From the NCBI RefSeq assembly GCF_001641695.1, contig NZ_LSEF01000024.1, positions 83,804 through 140,419 of the forward strand: 56,616 nt of DNA. The letters run 5' to 3'. Positions 26,903-35,166 of this stretch are shown piece by piece; within the stretch, counting starts at the first letter, position 1, and every line of letters begins with the position of its first letter. The stretch comes from Bradyrhizobium neotropicale. GTDB lineage: Bacteria; Pseudomonadota; Alphaproteobacteria; Rhizobiales; Xanthobacteraceae. The notes below the pieces were generated by a model. That model saw only the letters and a list, made by a program, of their open reading frames with translations. It ran no database searches and was not told the DNA's origin. A program made the position numbers and the translations under genes.

Positions 26903-27409
26903 ATGACGATCACACGCAGGCACGTGCTCGTCGCCGCCGGCGCTGCCGTGTCGATCGGGATCAGCCGGACGCATGCGCAAAAATTGGAACCAGTGAAGGA
27001 GCGTGATATGGACATCGACATCAAGAGAAACGGGTCGCGACCCTCGCAGAAGGGCCCGGAAGATTGGTTCACCGGCGCGGTCCGCATCGATCCGCTGTTT
27101 CAGGCGACGGAGCCGGCGCGCGCGAATGCCGCCCAGGTGACGTTTGAGCCGGGCGCCCGAACGGCCTGGCACACGCATCCGCTCGGCCAGACGCTCATCG
27201 TCACCGCAGGGCTCGGCTGGGTGCAGCGCGACGGCGGCCCGGTCGAGGAGATCCGGCCCGGCGACATCGTGTGGTTTCCTCCGGGCCTGAAGCATTGGCA
27301 CGGCGCCTCCTCGACCACCGCCATGACGCACATCGCCATCCAGGAATCGGCCGGCGGCAAGACCGTGGACTGGATGGAGAAGGTCAGTGACGAGCAGTAT
27401 AGGAAGTGA
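26903..27409 (+). CDS. Cupin-domain protein with optional Tat-like signal
   Basis: A 168-residue protein as drawn. Residues 1-26 look like an export signal with R-R followed by [15 protein letters not shown] and ending THAQ. The cupin barrel (about 36-165) has motif 1 [18 protein letters not shown] and motif 2 [15 protein letters not shown]. Relatives usually start at the Met corresponding to 27008 ([10 protein letters not shown]), which here has an excellent GAAGGAG at 26995-27001, six bases upstream. So both an exported and a cytoplasmic form are possible, or the short form is the only one. Reaction unknown. It closes the AKR-MFS operon. Confidence 0.8.
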   Translation: MTITRRHVLVAAGAAVSIGISRTHAQKLEPVKERDMDIDIKRNGSRPSQKGPEDWFTGAVRIDPLFQATEPARANAAQVTFEPGARTAWHTHPLGQTLIVTAGLGWVQRDGGPVEEIRPGDIVWFPPGLKHWHGASSTTAMTHIAIQESAGGKTVDWMEKVSDEQYRK

Positions 27410-27662
27410 TGGATGAGTGTGCGACGTGCAGCGTCACGGACGCTGAGGCTGCCGCGATCGGGGACGAAGGTTCGCTTGGGGGCTGGGGTGGCGAACCGCC
27501 CGATATTCGCAGGTTGCGCCTGTTTTGCCCGACATGTCAAACGGGTTGGATCGGCGCAATAGGTCGCACCAACAGCCCCGCGCTACTTTGCATGGGGTTG
27601 TTTTTCAGATTTTTGGTCGAGCCCGCGAACCGGCCGATTTTCCGCATCGGCCGCGTCGGGCC
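27410..27662. other. Gap between convergent genes, no gene seen
   Basis: About 250 bp between the cupin stop and the stop of the convergent chemoreceptor-like gene. It contains an open frame without a ribosome-binding site or recognisable protein and one T-rich patch (GTTGTTTTTCAG near 27598-27610). I see no clear terminator hairpin or repeat. Confidence 0.4.
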
Positions 27663-28748
27663 TCACGGCCCGCAGACGATCACCCCGTACCAGCCGAGCC
27701 CGCGATAGGTCTCGTAGCCGGGCGTGGCGTGGAAGGCGACGAGGGCCCCCGAGCGGTCGTGATAGAAGCCGGAGCGCTGGCCGTTGAGCGAGAGCGAGAT
27801 GCGCTCGCTCAAGATGCCCTGGCCGTCGGAGGAGGCGATCACGCGAAGGTTCGAGTCGACCAGCAGGACGCGCGCCTTGTCGCTGTCGCCGATGCGCACG
27901 CCCTGCACGATGGCGCGGGCCTGCGCCTCCCAGTCGAAATGGATGGCGAGCACGCCGATCGGCGCGCCATTGGCCTGGCCATCGGCGCGCACGCTGGCGC
28001 AATAGGTCGCGACCTGCGCATTGCCGAGCAGCGGCTGGTTCTCGACGTCGCCGGCGACATAGTCGTCGCCGGAGCGCAAGGACCGCGCCTCGCGAAACCA
28101 CTTCGTGCCGGCGACGTTCTGGCCGACCACGCGAAAGCGATCGGCGCGGCCGTTGGCGATGACGTTACCTTCGAGGTCGCAGAGCCAGAGATCGAGATAG
28201 ACGGTGTAGGCGCCGAGGATCACGCCCAGGCGCTGCGAGGCATGGCTGACTGCGGCCGCGCTCGGCGACGCCGCGCAATCGACGACGGCGGAGTCGGTCG
28301 CCCACCAGCGCACATCGCAGGTGCGTTCATAGAGGTTGCGGTCGATCAGCTCGACGGCGTTGAGCGACAGATCGACCATGCGCTCGCCGCGCGAGCGCTG
28401 GCTCATCCGCTCGATCGAGGCGACGAGGTCGCCGGTGCGTTTTGTCAGTTGAGTCTCGAGCTCGCGTGCGATGGTCTCGACCTGCTGGCCGACGCCACGC
28501 ACCTCCTGCGCCACCACCGCGAAGCCCGCGCCTTGCGCGCCGGCACGCGAGCTCTCGATCAGCGCGTTGAGCGCCAGCATCTTCATCTGGTTGGTGATCT
28601 GTTGGATCGACTTGGTCTTGTCGACCGCGATCTGGTTGACCTCCGCGGTGAGGCGGTTGATCAGCGCGGAGATGTCGGAATCATCATCAGTGGGTTCAGT
28701 GGATCCGGTTGCAATCGGCCTGGCCTTCAGACCCAGCGCAGCAGACAT
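27663..28748 (-). CDS. Soluble MCP-signalling-domain protein with C-terminal Cache-like sensor
   Basis: A 361-residue protein without membrane segments. Residues about 25-115 form a shortened methyl-accepting chemotaxis signalling hairpin whose tip includes ALNALIESSRAG and GFAVVAQEVRG. Residues about 130-355 look like a PDC/Cache-type ligand domain (LYERTCDVRWWATDSA, LDLWLCDLEGNVIANG, KWFREARSLRSGDDYV, VLLVDSNLRVIASSDG). The order is the reverse of normal receptors, where the sensor is N-terminal and periplasmic. It may sense a cytoplasmic ligand or redox state and signal to CheA or other partners. ATG 28748 is preferred over an upstream frame start. No che genes are near. Confidence 0.85.
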   Translation of the reverse strand: MSAALGLKARPIATGSTEPTDDDSDISALINRLTAEVNQIAVDKTKSIQQITNQMKMLALNALIESSRAGAQGAGFAVVAQEVRGVGQQVETIARELETQLTKRTGDLVASIERMSQRSRGERMVDLSLNAVELIDRNLYERTCDVRWWATDSAVVDCAASPSAAAVSHASQRLGVILGAYTVYLDLWLCDLEGNVIANGRADRFRVVGQNVAGTKWFREARSLRSGDDYVAGDVENQPLLGNAQVATYCASVRADGQANGAPIGVLAIHFDWEAQARAIVQGVRIGDSDKARVLLVDSNLRVIASSDGQGILSERISLSLNGQRSGFYHDRSGALVAFHATPGYETYRGLGWYGVIVCGP

Positions 28749-29027
28749 AGGGGATTTCCCTTGGCAATGAGGTCTGACCTGCAACGAACGCGGAACAACA
28801 AATTACAGATCGAATACGAGCCTTTTTCGAAGATTCCGCCTAACGCCCACTTAATTTGCTGTCCGCGTGACTGCTCAAATGGTAGTCAGATCGCTCAGCA
28901 ATTCGGCAATCCACCGCTTTCTGGGGCGTGGAGATTGCAAATTGCCGGGGATTGCCGACGAATCCTCTGATCCAAGGCGGCCGCCCGCGCCGCTATTCTT
29001 ACCCGACCGCTCGAACACGCTCGAATC

Positions 29028-30869
29028 ATGACGCCGCCCGCCACAGCCTTGCCCGTCGAAATGCCTCAGGCGTTTCTTGGCGTGGCGCGCTCGCTCACTG
29101 ACAAGCTCTGGCGCGACCGCCTGGACGCACGCGGGGCGGCGAGAGCGCTCGCCATCGTGCAGCGCCACCAGCTGCCGGAGCTGCTTGCGCGGGTGCTGGC
29201 CGGGCGCGGCGTCGACATCGACGCGGTCGCCGACTTCCTCGATCCGACCATCCGCAAGCTGCTGCCCGATCCGTTCACCGTGACGGAGATGGAGGCCGCC
29301 GCCAAGCGCATCGCCGATGCCGCAGCGAAAGGCGAGAAGGTCGCGATCTTCGGCGACTACGATGTCGACGGCGCGACCTCGGCGGCGCTGCTGGCGTGGC
29401 ACCTGCGCCATTGCGGGCTCGACCCGCTGATCCACATTCCCGACCGCATCTTCGAGGGCTATGGCCCCAACGTCGAAGCTGTTCGTGCGTTGGCCGCGAA
29501 GGGCGCGACGCTGCTCGTCACCGTCGATTGCGGCACCACCAGCATCGAGCCGCTGGCCGAGGCCAGGCGGCTCGGCATGTCCGTGGTCGTGATCGATCAC
29601 CATCAATGCGGGTTCGACCTTCCGGAGGTCGATGCGCTGGTCAATCCGAACCGGCCCGATGATCTCTCCGGCCTCGGCCATCTCGCAGCCGTTGGCCTCG
29701 TGCTGGTCACGCTGGTCGCCGTCAATCGCGAGCTGCGCCAGCGCGGCTTCTGGACTAGTGAAATGCCCGAGCCCGACCTGCTCGGCATGCTGCATCACGT
29801 CGCGCTCGGCACGGTCGCCGACGTGGCGCCGCTGATCGGGCTGAACCGTGCCTTCGTCGCCAAGGGGCTGATCGCGATGCGGCGGCGCGACCATGTCGGC
29901 CACACCGCGCTGATGGACGTGGCGCGCCTCAACGGCCCGCCGGAGGCCTGGCATCTCGGCTTCATGCTCGGACCGCGCGTCAATGCCGGCGGCCGTATCG
30001 GCCGCGCCGATCTCGGCGTACGGCTGCTGCTGGAAGGCGACAGCGTCGAAGCCGCGCGGATCGCCGCCGAGCTCGACCGCCTCAACAACGAGCGCCGCGT
30101 CATCGAGCAGGCGGCGGAAGCTCAGGCTGAAGCCGAGGCGCTGGCCTCGATCGGGTTCGAGGACAAGCTCGGCGTCATCGTCACCGCCTCCGAGGGCTGG
30201 CATCCCGGCGTGGTCGGGCTGGTCGCCTCGCGCCTGAAGGAGAAGTTTTCGCGACCGGCCTTCGCGATCGCGCTGGAGCCCGGCGGCATCGGCACCGGCT
30301 CGGGCCGCTCGATCGCCGGCGTCGATCTCGGCAAGGCTGTGCGGCAGGCGGTTGCCGACGGCATTCTGCTCAAGGGCGGCGGGCACGCGATGGCCGCGGG
30401 CGTGACGCTGCGAAAAGAAAAGCTGGCCGAATTCCGTGCCTATCTCGAAAATGCGCTGGCGCACGACGTTGCAGAAGCGCGCCACGTCAACGAGCTCTAT
30501 ATCGACGGAGCGGTGTCCGCGCGCGCGGTGACGCCGGAGCTTGCGACCACGCTCAATCGCGCCGGACCCTTTGGCAGCGGCAATCCGGAAGCCGTGCTGG
30601 CGCTGCCGGCGCATCAGCTCGTCTATGCCGACGAGGTCGGGCAGGCGCATCTGCGCCTGCGCTTCAAGTCCGGCGACGGCGCGATCGTCAACGGCATCGC
30701 ATTCCGGTCCGTCGGCCAGAAGCTCGGCAATGCGCTGGTGGCCAACCGCGGCCAGCAGCTGCATGTTGCTGGTGCGCTGTCGGTCGACCGCTACCAGGGG
30801 GCCGAGCGCGTGCAGTTTCGCGTCATCGACGTCGCGCTACCGGATCAGGGCCCCTCCGTGATTAGATAA
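29028..30869 (+). CDS. recJ: Single-stranded-DNA 5'-3' exonuclease RecJ
   Basis: A 613-residue DHH-family nuclease that degrades 5' single strands in RecFOR recombination, mismatch repair and base excision. The DHH core has FGDYDVDGATSAALL (108-122), VTVDCGTTS (164-172) and DHHQ (190-193), whose acidic and His residues bind Mn2+. The DHHA1 domain has KGGGHAMAAGVTL, and a C-terminal OB-like domain completes it. Length is standard. The start ATG 29028 follows 280 bp without another gene. In many Rhizobiales recJ directly follows hom-glpX; here it is 21 kb away with accessory genes between. Confidence 0.96.
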   Translation: MTPPATALPVEMPQAFLGVARSLTDKLWRDRLDARGAARALAIVQRHQLPELLARVLAGRGVDIDAVADFLDPTIRKLLPDPFTVTEMEAAAKRIADAAAKGEKVAIFGDYDVDGATSAALLAWHLRHCGLDPLIHIPDRIFEGYGPNVEAVRALAAKGATLLVTVDCGTTSIEPLAEARRLGMSVVVIDHHQCGFDLPEVDALVNPNRPDDLSGLGHLAAVGLVLVTLVAVNRELRQRGFWTSEMPEPDLLGMLHHVALGTVADVAPLIGLNRAFVAKGLIAMRRRDHVGHTALMDVARLNGPPEAWHLGFMLGPRVNAGGRIGRADLGVRLLLEGDSVEAARIAAELDRLNNERRVIEQAAEAQAEAEALASIGFEDKLGVIVTASEGWHPGVVGLVASRLKEKFSRPAFAIALEPGGIGTGSGRSIAGVDLGKAVRQAVADGILLKGGGHAMAAGVTLRKEKLAEFRAYLENALAHDVAEARHVNELYIDGAVSARAVTPELATTLNRAGPFGSGNPEAVLALPAHQLVYADEVGQAHLRLRFKSGDGAIVNGIAFRSVGQKLGNALVANRGQQLHVAGALSVDRYQGAERVQFRVIDVALPDQGPSVIR

Positions 30870-30870
30870 C

Positions 30871-30915
30871 GCATGATCCGGAAAAGTGCGAAGCGGTTTT
30901 CCGACAAGATCATGC
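30871..30915. repeat. Intergenic palindromic repeat, second copy
   Basis: Begins GCATGATCCGGAAAA and ends CAAGATCATGC, with GGAAAA and TTTTCC also pairing, so the 45 bp fold into a hairpin. It starts one base after the recJ stop and may end or stabilise its transcript. It is the same family as 6602-6650 and better preserved. Confidence 0.8.
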
Positions 30916-30956
30916 GTAAAAAATAGATCGCTCAAACAACAAAAAAGGGAGTGAAC

Positions 30957-31766
30957 ATGGCAGGGCAGGTTGAGGGCAAGGTCGCGCTGGTGACGGGCGG
31001 CGCCTCCGGCATCGGCGAAGCGATCGTGGAGCTGTTCGCGCGTGAGGGTGCGGCCGTCGTCATCACTGACATCGACGAGCTCAGGGGGCCGGAGCTCGCG
31101 AGCCGCATCACCAGGGCGGGCGGCAAGGCGATTTTCCTGGAGCAGGACGTCACCAGCGAGGAGCGTTGGGTCGAGATCGTTGCCGAGGTCGCAAAGCGCT
31201 ACGGCCGGCTCGATATCCTGGTCTCCAATGCCGGCATCGGCATTGCCGTGCCCTCGATCGTCGACATGACGCTCGGTGACTGGCGCAGGCAGAACGCGAT
31301 CAATCTCGATGGCGTGTTCCTGTCGGTCAAGCACTGCCTGCCCTTGATGCGCAAGACCGGCGGCGGCTCGATCATCATGATGTCCTCGCTTGCGGGCCTG
31401 CGCGGTGCGCCGGGGCTGTCGGCCTATTCGGCGACCAAGGGCGGCGTGCGGCTGTTCGCAAAATCCATCGCGATGGAGTGTGCGGGGGCGGGCGACGGCA
31501 TCCGCGTCAACTCCGTGCATCCCGGCATCATCGATACGCCGATCTGGGGCAAGATTCCGACCGGCGCCACCGGCGCGAGCCAGAACGCGCCGATTGATCC
31601 CGAGGAGCGGGCCAGGGGCGCAACGCCGCTCGGTCGCGCCGGCCAGGCCGCGGATATCGCGAGCGGCGTGCTGTATCTGGCCTCTGACGCCTCTCGCTAC
31701 GTCACCGGCAGCGAGCTCGTCATCGACGGCGGCATGAACGCAGGGAGCGCGCCGCGGCGGACGTGA
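30957..31766 (+). CDS. Short-chain dehydrogenase/reductase (classical SDR)
   Basis: A 269-residue NAD(P)-dependent oxidoreductase. The cofactor motif is TGGASGIG (13-20), with Asp at the end of strand 2 (ITDID, 36-40), indicating NAD(H) preference. NAGIG (91-95), Ser143/144, Tyr157 and Lys161 (YSATK) make the full catalytic set. A C-terminal D-G-G-M-N matches the family. Close relatives are annotated glucose-1- or 3-hydroxysteroid-type dehydrogenases; the substrate is unknown. AGGGA at 30946-30950 serves ATG 30957. The class II aldolase gene follows after 96 bp and may be co-transcribed. Confidence 0.93.
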   Translation: MAGQVEGKVALVTGGASGIGEAIVELFAREGAAVVITDIDELRGPELASRITRAGGKAIFLEQDVTSEERWVEIVAEVAKRYGRLDILVSNAGIGIAVPSIVDMTLGDWRRQNAINLDGVFLSVKHCLPLMRKTGGGSIIMMSSLAGLRGAPGLSAYSATKGGVRLFAKSIAMECAGAGDGIRVNSVHPGIIDTPIWGKIPTGATGASQNAPIDPEERARGATPLGRAGQAADIASGVLYLASDASRYVTGSELVIDGGMNAGSAPRRT

Positions 31767-31862
31767 ACCGCGCAGGGCAGGGTGGCGGTCGGGAGGGGCT
31801 GACGCGCGGGCGTCGGCCCTGTAGAACGCCGGCGTCTCCGATCGAAAGAGGTTTCCCTCGCC

Positions 31863-32654
31863 ATGGCGCACAGCCTTCACGCCTCCTCACCCGCGCCCCA
31901 TCGCTCGAACCGGCCGGACCTCGCCACCGACGCGATCCGCACCGCGCGCGAGGATCTTGCCGCCTGCTTCCGGATGGCGGCGCGCAACGGCTTTGAGGAG
32001 GGCATCTGCAACCACTTCTCCGCGGTGGTGCCGGGCCATGACGATCTCTTCCTCGTCAACCCCTATGGCTACGCCTTCCGCGAGCTCACCGCCTCAAAGC
32101 TCCTGATCTGCGACTTCCATGGCAACGTGCTCGACGGCGAGGGCGTGCCCGAGGCGACCGCGTTCTACATCCATGCCGAGATGCACAAGCGCCTGCCGCA
32201 CGCTAAGGTCGCTTTCCACACCCACATGCCCTACGCCACCGCGCTGTCGATGACCGAGGGTGACCCCTTGATCTGGGCCGGCCAGACCGCGCTGAAATTC
32301 TACGGCCGCACGGCTGTCGACCGCGACTACAACGGCCTCGCGCTCGACAACCGCGAGGGCGCGCGCATCGCCTCCGCCGTCGGCGATGCCGACATCGTCT
32401 TCATGAAGCATCACGGCGTGATGGTGTTGGCGCCGACCATCGCAGAGGCCTGGGACGATCTCTATTATCTCGAGCGCGCCGCCGAGGTGCAGGTGCTGGC
32501 GATGTCGACGGGACGGAAAGTGCTGCCCGTCGATCCCGCAATTGCGGCCGAGACCTACAAGCAGATGCGCGAGGGCGATTCCGAATCCGCGCGTCTGCAT
32601 CTCGCCGCGATCCGCCGCCAGCTCGATGCGGAAGAGCCGCAGTACCGGCACTAG
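31863..32654 (+). CDS. Class II aldolase/adducin family protein
   Basis: A 263-residue protein with the class II aldolase/adducin head fold. Zinc ligands appear in FHTHMPYATAL (about 119-129) and MKHHGVMVL (about 181-189). The N-terminal GICNHFSAVVPGHDDLFLVNPYG is split over the phosphate-binding loop, and CDFHGNVLDGEG follows. Members cleave sugar phosphates (fuculose-1-phosphate type), and many rhizobial ones act on unknown hydroxy acids. The preceding SDR could feed an oxidised intermediate. The start is ATG 31863; the next Met is well inside the fold. Downstream lies a long inverted repeat, then a convergent gene. Confidence 0.9.
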   Translation: MAHSLHASSPAPHRSNRPDLATDAIRTAREDLAACFRMAARNGFEEGICNHFSAVVPGHDDLFLVNPYGYAFRELTASKLLICDFHGNVLDGEGVPEATAFYIHAEMHKRLPHAKVAFHTHMPYATALSMTEGDPLIWAGQTALKFYGRTAVDRDYNGLALDNREGARIASAVGDADIVFMKHHGVMVLAPTIAEAWDDLYYLERAAEVQVLAMSTGRKVLPVDPAIAAETYKQMREGDSESARLHLAAIRRQLDAEEPQYRH

Positions 32655-32679
32655 GGCGAAGTGCTACACTCTCCACATC

Positions 32680-32778
32680 GTCATTCCGGGGCGAGGCGAA
32701 GCCTCGAACCCGGAAGCCATCGTGCAGCAAGCGAGGTGGAAAAATGGATTCCGGGCTCGCGTCGATTGGCGGAATGAC
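32680..32778. repeat. Intergenic inverted repeat, second copy of GTCATTCCGGGG family
   Basis: Starts GTCATTCCGGGGCGAGG and ends GCGGAATGAC, with internal GAACCCGGAA and GGATTCCGGG pairing. It matches 7749-7839 and lies between the ends of two convergent genes, where it could act on both transcripts. Confidence 0.75.
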
Positions 32779-32795
32779 GGGCAATAGAGCGCGCC

Positions 32796-34025
32796 CTACG
32801 ATCCCTGCCGCAGCTTCGCCAGCACTTTCAGCCCGCCATAACCATCGGCCGGTGTGATTCCGGCGCGCTGTTGAAAATCCTTGATCGCCTTCATCGTGTC
32901 ATTGCCGACGCGGCCGTCGGTGCCGCCGGTATCGAAGCCCGCCTTGGTCAGCCGCGTCTGCATCTCCTGCACCTCCGCGAGCGTCAGCGCGCGCTCGGAG
33001 CCGGGGAAGGGCTGGATGAAGGGCGGTGCGCCGAGGCAGCGGTCGCCGAGATGGCAGATCGCCAGCGCATAGTTCATCGAGGGATTGTAGCTCTTCACCG
33101 AATAGAAATTCGGTCCGAGCAGGAACGTCGGTCCACCCGCGACCGGCGTCCACATTTGCGCGGATGCGTTCGGCTGCGGAAACGGCTGGCCGTCGGCACG
33201 GGTGATGCCGGCCGATGCCCAGGCCGCATAGGTGCGGTTGCCGCTCATGTTGCCGGAGGCGCGCACCTCGTAGCCCCAATGCTCGCCGCGATGCCACTTG
33301 CCGCGATTAACCAGGTATTTGGCCGTCGATCCCAGCGCATCGTCGGGCTTGCCGAATGGCGACACCTTGCCGTCGCCGTCATAGTCGATGCCGACATTGA
33401 GCCAGACCTCCGGCATCCATTGCGAGTGGCCCATGGCGCCGGCCCAGGAGCCGTTCATCTCCTCCGGCGTGCTCCAGCCTTTGTCGACGATGCGCAGAGC
33501 GTTGATCAGTTCGGTCTCCCAATAGGCTTTGCGCCGCGGCTCGTTCCAGGCGAGCGCCGCAAGCGAGGGAAATACCGGCGTCATATGGTTCTGCTGCACC
33601 AAGGGATCGCCATAGGCTGACTCCACGCCCCACAGCGCCAGCAGCGTGCCACGCTCGACGCCGAAATCGCGCTCGATGCGCGCGAACAGCGCTTCGTTGT
33701 TCTTCAGCGCGATCTTGCCGTTGATGATGCGCCGGTCGGAAACGCGACGGTTGATGTATTGCCAGACCTGCTCGTTGAATTCCGGCTGGTTGCGGATCTG
33801 CTTGAACACGCTCATGTCGGGCTCGACCCGTGCCATCGCGCGTTGCCATGTCGCGGCCGAAATGCCTTTCGCCATCGCACGCGCGCGAAAGCTTTCGCGC
33901 CACTCGTCGAAGCCGGGCGGGGCGGCAAGGGTGCGCGCGGGCGAGGCGAGCAAGGCGGTCGCGCCAAGTGCGGATTGCAGCAGGGCGCGGCGGGTGGGAT
34001 TGGCCGAGGAATCAGCTTGTTTCAT
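32796..34025 (-). CDS. Lytic murein transglycosylase, MltB family, with peptidoglycan-binding domain
   Basis: A 409-residue exported enzyme cleaving the MurNAc-GlcNAc bond of peptidoglycan to 1,6-anhydro products. The N terminus has a Tat-type signal (TRRALLQSALGATALL) with cleavage near LAA. The SLT_2/MltB domain (about 38-330) has the catalytic Glu in LWGVESAYGD and the family strings MGHSQWMP and DYDGDGKVS. A PG_binding_1 domain (about 345-405) has the D-G-x-x-G-x-x-T-x-x-A-I-x-x-F-Q pattern. No lipobox is present, so it is periplasmic rather than lipid-anchored. It is convergent with the aldolase gene. Confidence 0.93.
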   Translation of the reverse strand: MKQADSSANPTRRALLQSALGATALLASPARTLAAPPGFDEWRESFRARAMAKGISAATWQRAMARVEPDMSVFKQIRNQPEFNEQVWQYINRRVSDRRIINGKIALKNNEALFARIERDFGVERGTLLALWGVESAYGDPLVQQNHMTPVFPSLAALAWNEPRRKAYWETELINALRIVDKGWSTPEEMNGSWAGAMGHSQWMPEVWLNVGIDYDGDGKVSPFGKPDDALGSTAKYLVNRGKWHRGEHWGYEVRASGNMSGNRTYAAWASAGITRADGQPFPQPNASAQMWTPVAGGPTFLLGPNFYSVKSYNPSMNYALAICHLGDRCLGAPPFIQPFPGSERALTLAEVQEMQTRLTKAGFDTGGTDGRVGNDTMKAIKDFQQRAGITPADGYGGLKVLAKLRQGS

Positions 34026-34229
34026 GCGCGCATTCTAGCGGGAAACAGGGCCGCCGTGAGTCGGTTCCTGAGGCCGTGCGGTTGAGTTCCCGCGCAGGCT
34101 CGCGCGCGGCACGGAATGGGCAAGACCCAACTCACTGTTCCCGCGGAACAAAGTGTCGCACTGCCGCATTCCCTCGACACCACGATGCTGGAGCCGCTTG
34201 CAGCCCGGATCAATACGATTTGGAGGATG

Positions 34230-34481
34230 ATGAAGATACGCACGCACTCAGAGAGTCATGTCGTTGAACTCGATGACGGATCGAGGTGGCAGATCTTCCC
34301 CGGTGATCTCGATCTGACATTGAGCTGGAAACCCGACACGGAGCTGCACGTCGAACCGCACGGCGATCGGGTGAGCTCGCATGTGCTGGTCAATCCCGAA
34401 GACCATAGTTGTGTGCGGGTGATTGCATCGGGTGAGACCTGGCCCGCCGGCGAGGTCAGGAATGCATTGAGAGACGGGTAG
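34230..34481 (+). CDS. Hypothetical protein
   Basis: An 83-residue protein, acidic and beta-rich in appearance, with D-D-G-S-R-W-Q-I-F-P-G-D near its centre and no Cys, signal or membrane segment. I do not recognise a family. Two tandem ATGs (34227, 34230) follow TGGAGG at 34221-34226; the second has the better spacing. A longer frame from 34116 would overlap repeat-like intergenic sequence and lacks a ribosome-binding site. It lies between the divergent transglycosylase gene and the convergent MarR gene. The coding call rests on codon usage and ribosome-binding site only. Confidence 0.45.
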   Translation: MKIRTHSESHVVELDDGSRWQIFPGDLDLTLSWKPDTELHVEPHGDRVSSHVLVNPEDHSCVRVIASGETWPAGEVRNALRDG

Positions 34482-34561
34482 GACCGTTTCGCGCCAATCC
34501 AAAATCCCAATCTTTGAGCCTGTCGCTTTGCAGACCGTGCGGCAGGCGCCGCAACCATCGC

Positions 34562-35113
34562 CTAATCGTCGTCCTGCAATTCGGTTGCAACGTTGGAGAG
34601 CCAGCGCCGGATCGTGGTTTCCGCCTCGGAATCCAGGCCCGCTGCGAGGCGCTTCTCCAGCGCGATGACGCGTTCCCGGCACGCCCTGAGCAGCGTCGCG
34701 CCGCGCGCGGTCAGCGTCCATTGCTGGATGCGGCCGTGGACGGGATGCGGCGTCATGAGAATCGCGCCGTCGCGCTCGAGGTTGCGGATGATCACGCCGA
34801 CGGTCTGCGGCGTCAGGAAGGTGAGGCGGGCGACGTCGGCACCGGACAGGCCCGGATAGGCGTTGAGCATGGTCAGCACGGCGAACTGCGGCGACGTCAC
34901 GCCGAGATCGGCGAGGGTTCGTTCCATCTTCAGCCGGACGGCTGCATGGGCCTGACGCAGAAGATAGCCGAGATAGCCTTGCTCCCCGCGCTTGCCTTCG
35001 CCGGGCGCGGGCACGCGCACCGGACTATCGGCGGCCCGTCCGGCCGCTTCTCGCCGGGGGCGCGCTTTTCGACCTGGTTGCGATCTCGTGATGTCAGCCC
35101 GCTTGCGGTCCAT
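34562..35113 (-). CDS. MarR-family transcriptional regulator
   Basis: A 183-residue protein. After a basic, disordered tail (1-45, rich in Arg/Lys), the MarR winged-helix domain spans about 48-170, with LGVTSPQFAVLTMLNAYPG, SGADVARLTFLTPQTVGVII and the wing HPVHGRIQQWTLTARG. It is divergent from the AhpD-like gene across 53 bp that hold the perfect palindrome TAAGAATTCTTA. MarR proteins usually repress a divergent detoxification gene until a phenolic or oxidant inducer binds, so an AhpD/cupin target is likely. The start at 35113 is preferred; 20 upstream in-frame codons run through the operator. Confidence 0.9.
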   Translation of the reverse strand: MDRKRADITRSQPGRKARPRREAAGRAADSPVRVPAPGEGKRGEQGYLGYLLRQAHAAVRLKMERTLADLGVTSPQFAVLTMLNAYPGLSGADVARLTFLTPQTVGVIIRNLERDGAILMTPHPVHGRIQQWTLTARGATLLRACRERVIALEKRLAAGLDSEAETTIRRWLSNVATELQDDD

Positions 35114-35150
35114 ATAAGAACTCTCATACAATGTAAGAATTCTTATAATA
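35114..35150. promoter_or_regulatory. Candidate MarR operator
   Basis: The AT-rich gap between divergent marR and the AhpD-like gene contains the perfect 12-bp palindrome TAAGAATTCTTA (35134-35145), plus TATAAGAACTCTCATA (35113-35128), a weaker related copy sharing TAAGAA. The size and position fit a MarR dimer site overlapping both promoters. Confidence 0.6.
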
Positions 35151-35166
35151 TCACGAGGTGAACGAA

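Noticed and set aside
27406..27708. 100-codon plus-strand frame after the cupin gene
   Set aside because: No ribosome-binding site, overlaps the 3' end of the convergent chemoreceptor-like gene, no recognisable protein.
28875..30764. 629-codon minus-strand frame opposite recJ
   Set aside because: recJ has all DHH motifs on the plus strand; the antisense frame is compositionally odd and has no homologue I recognise.
34047..34267. Several 60-145 codon frames between the transglycosylase and hypothetical genes
   Set aside because: Overlapping frames on both strands with no ribosome-binding site or domain; likely intergenic.
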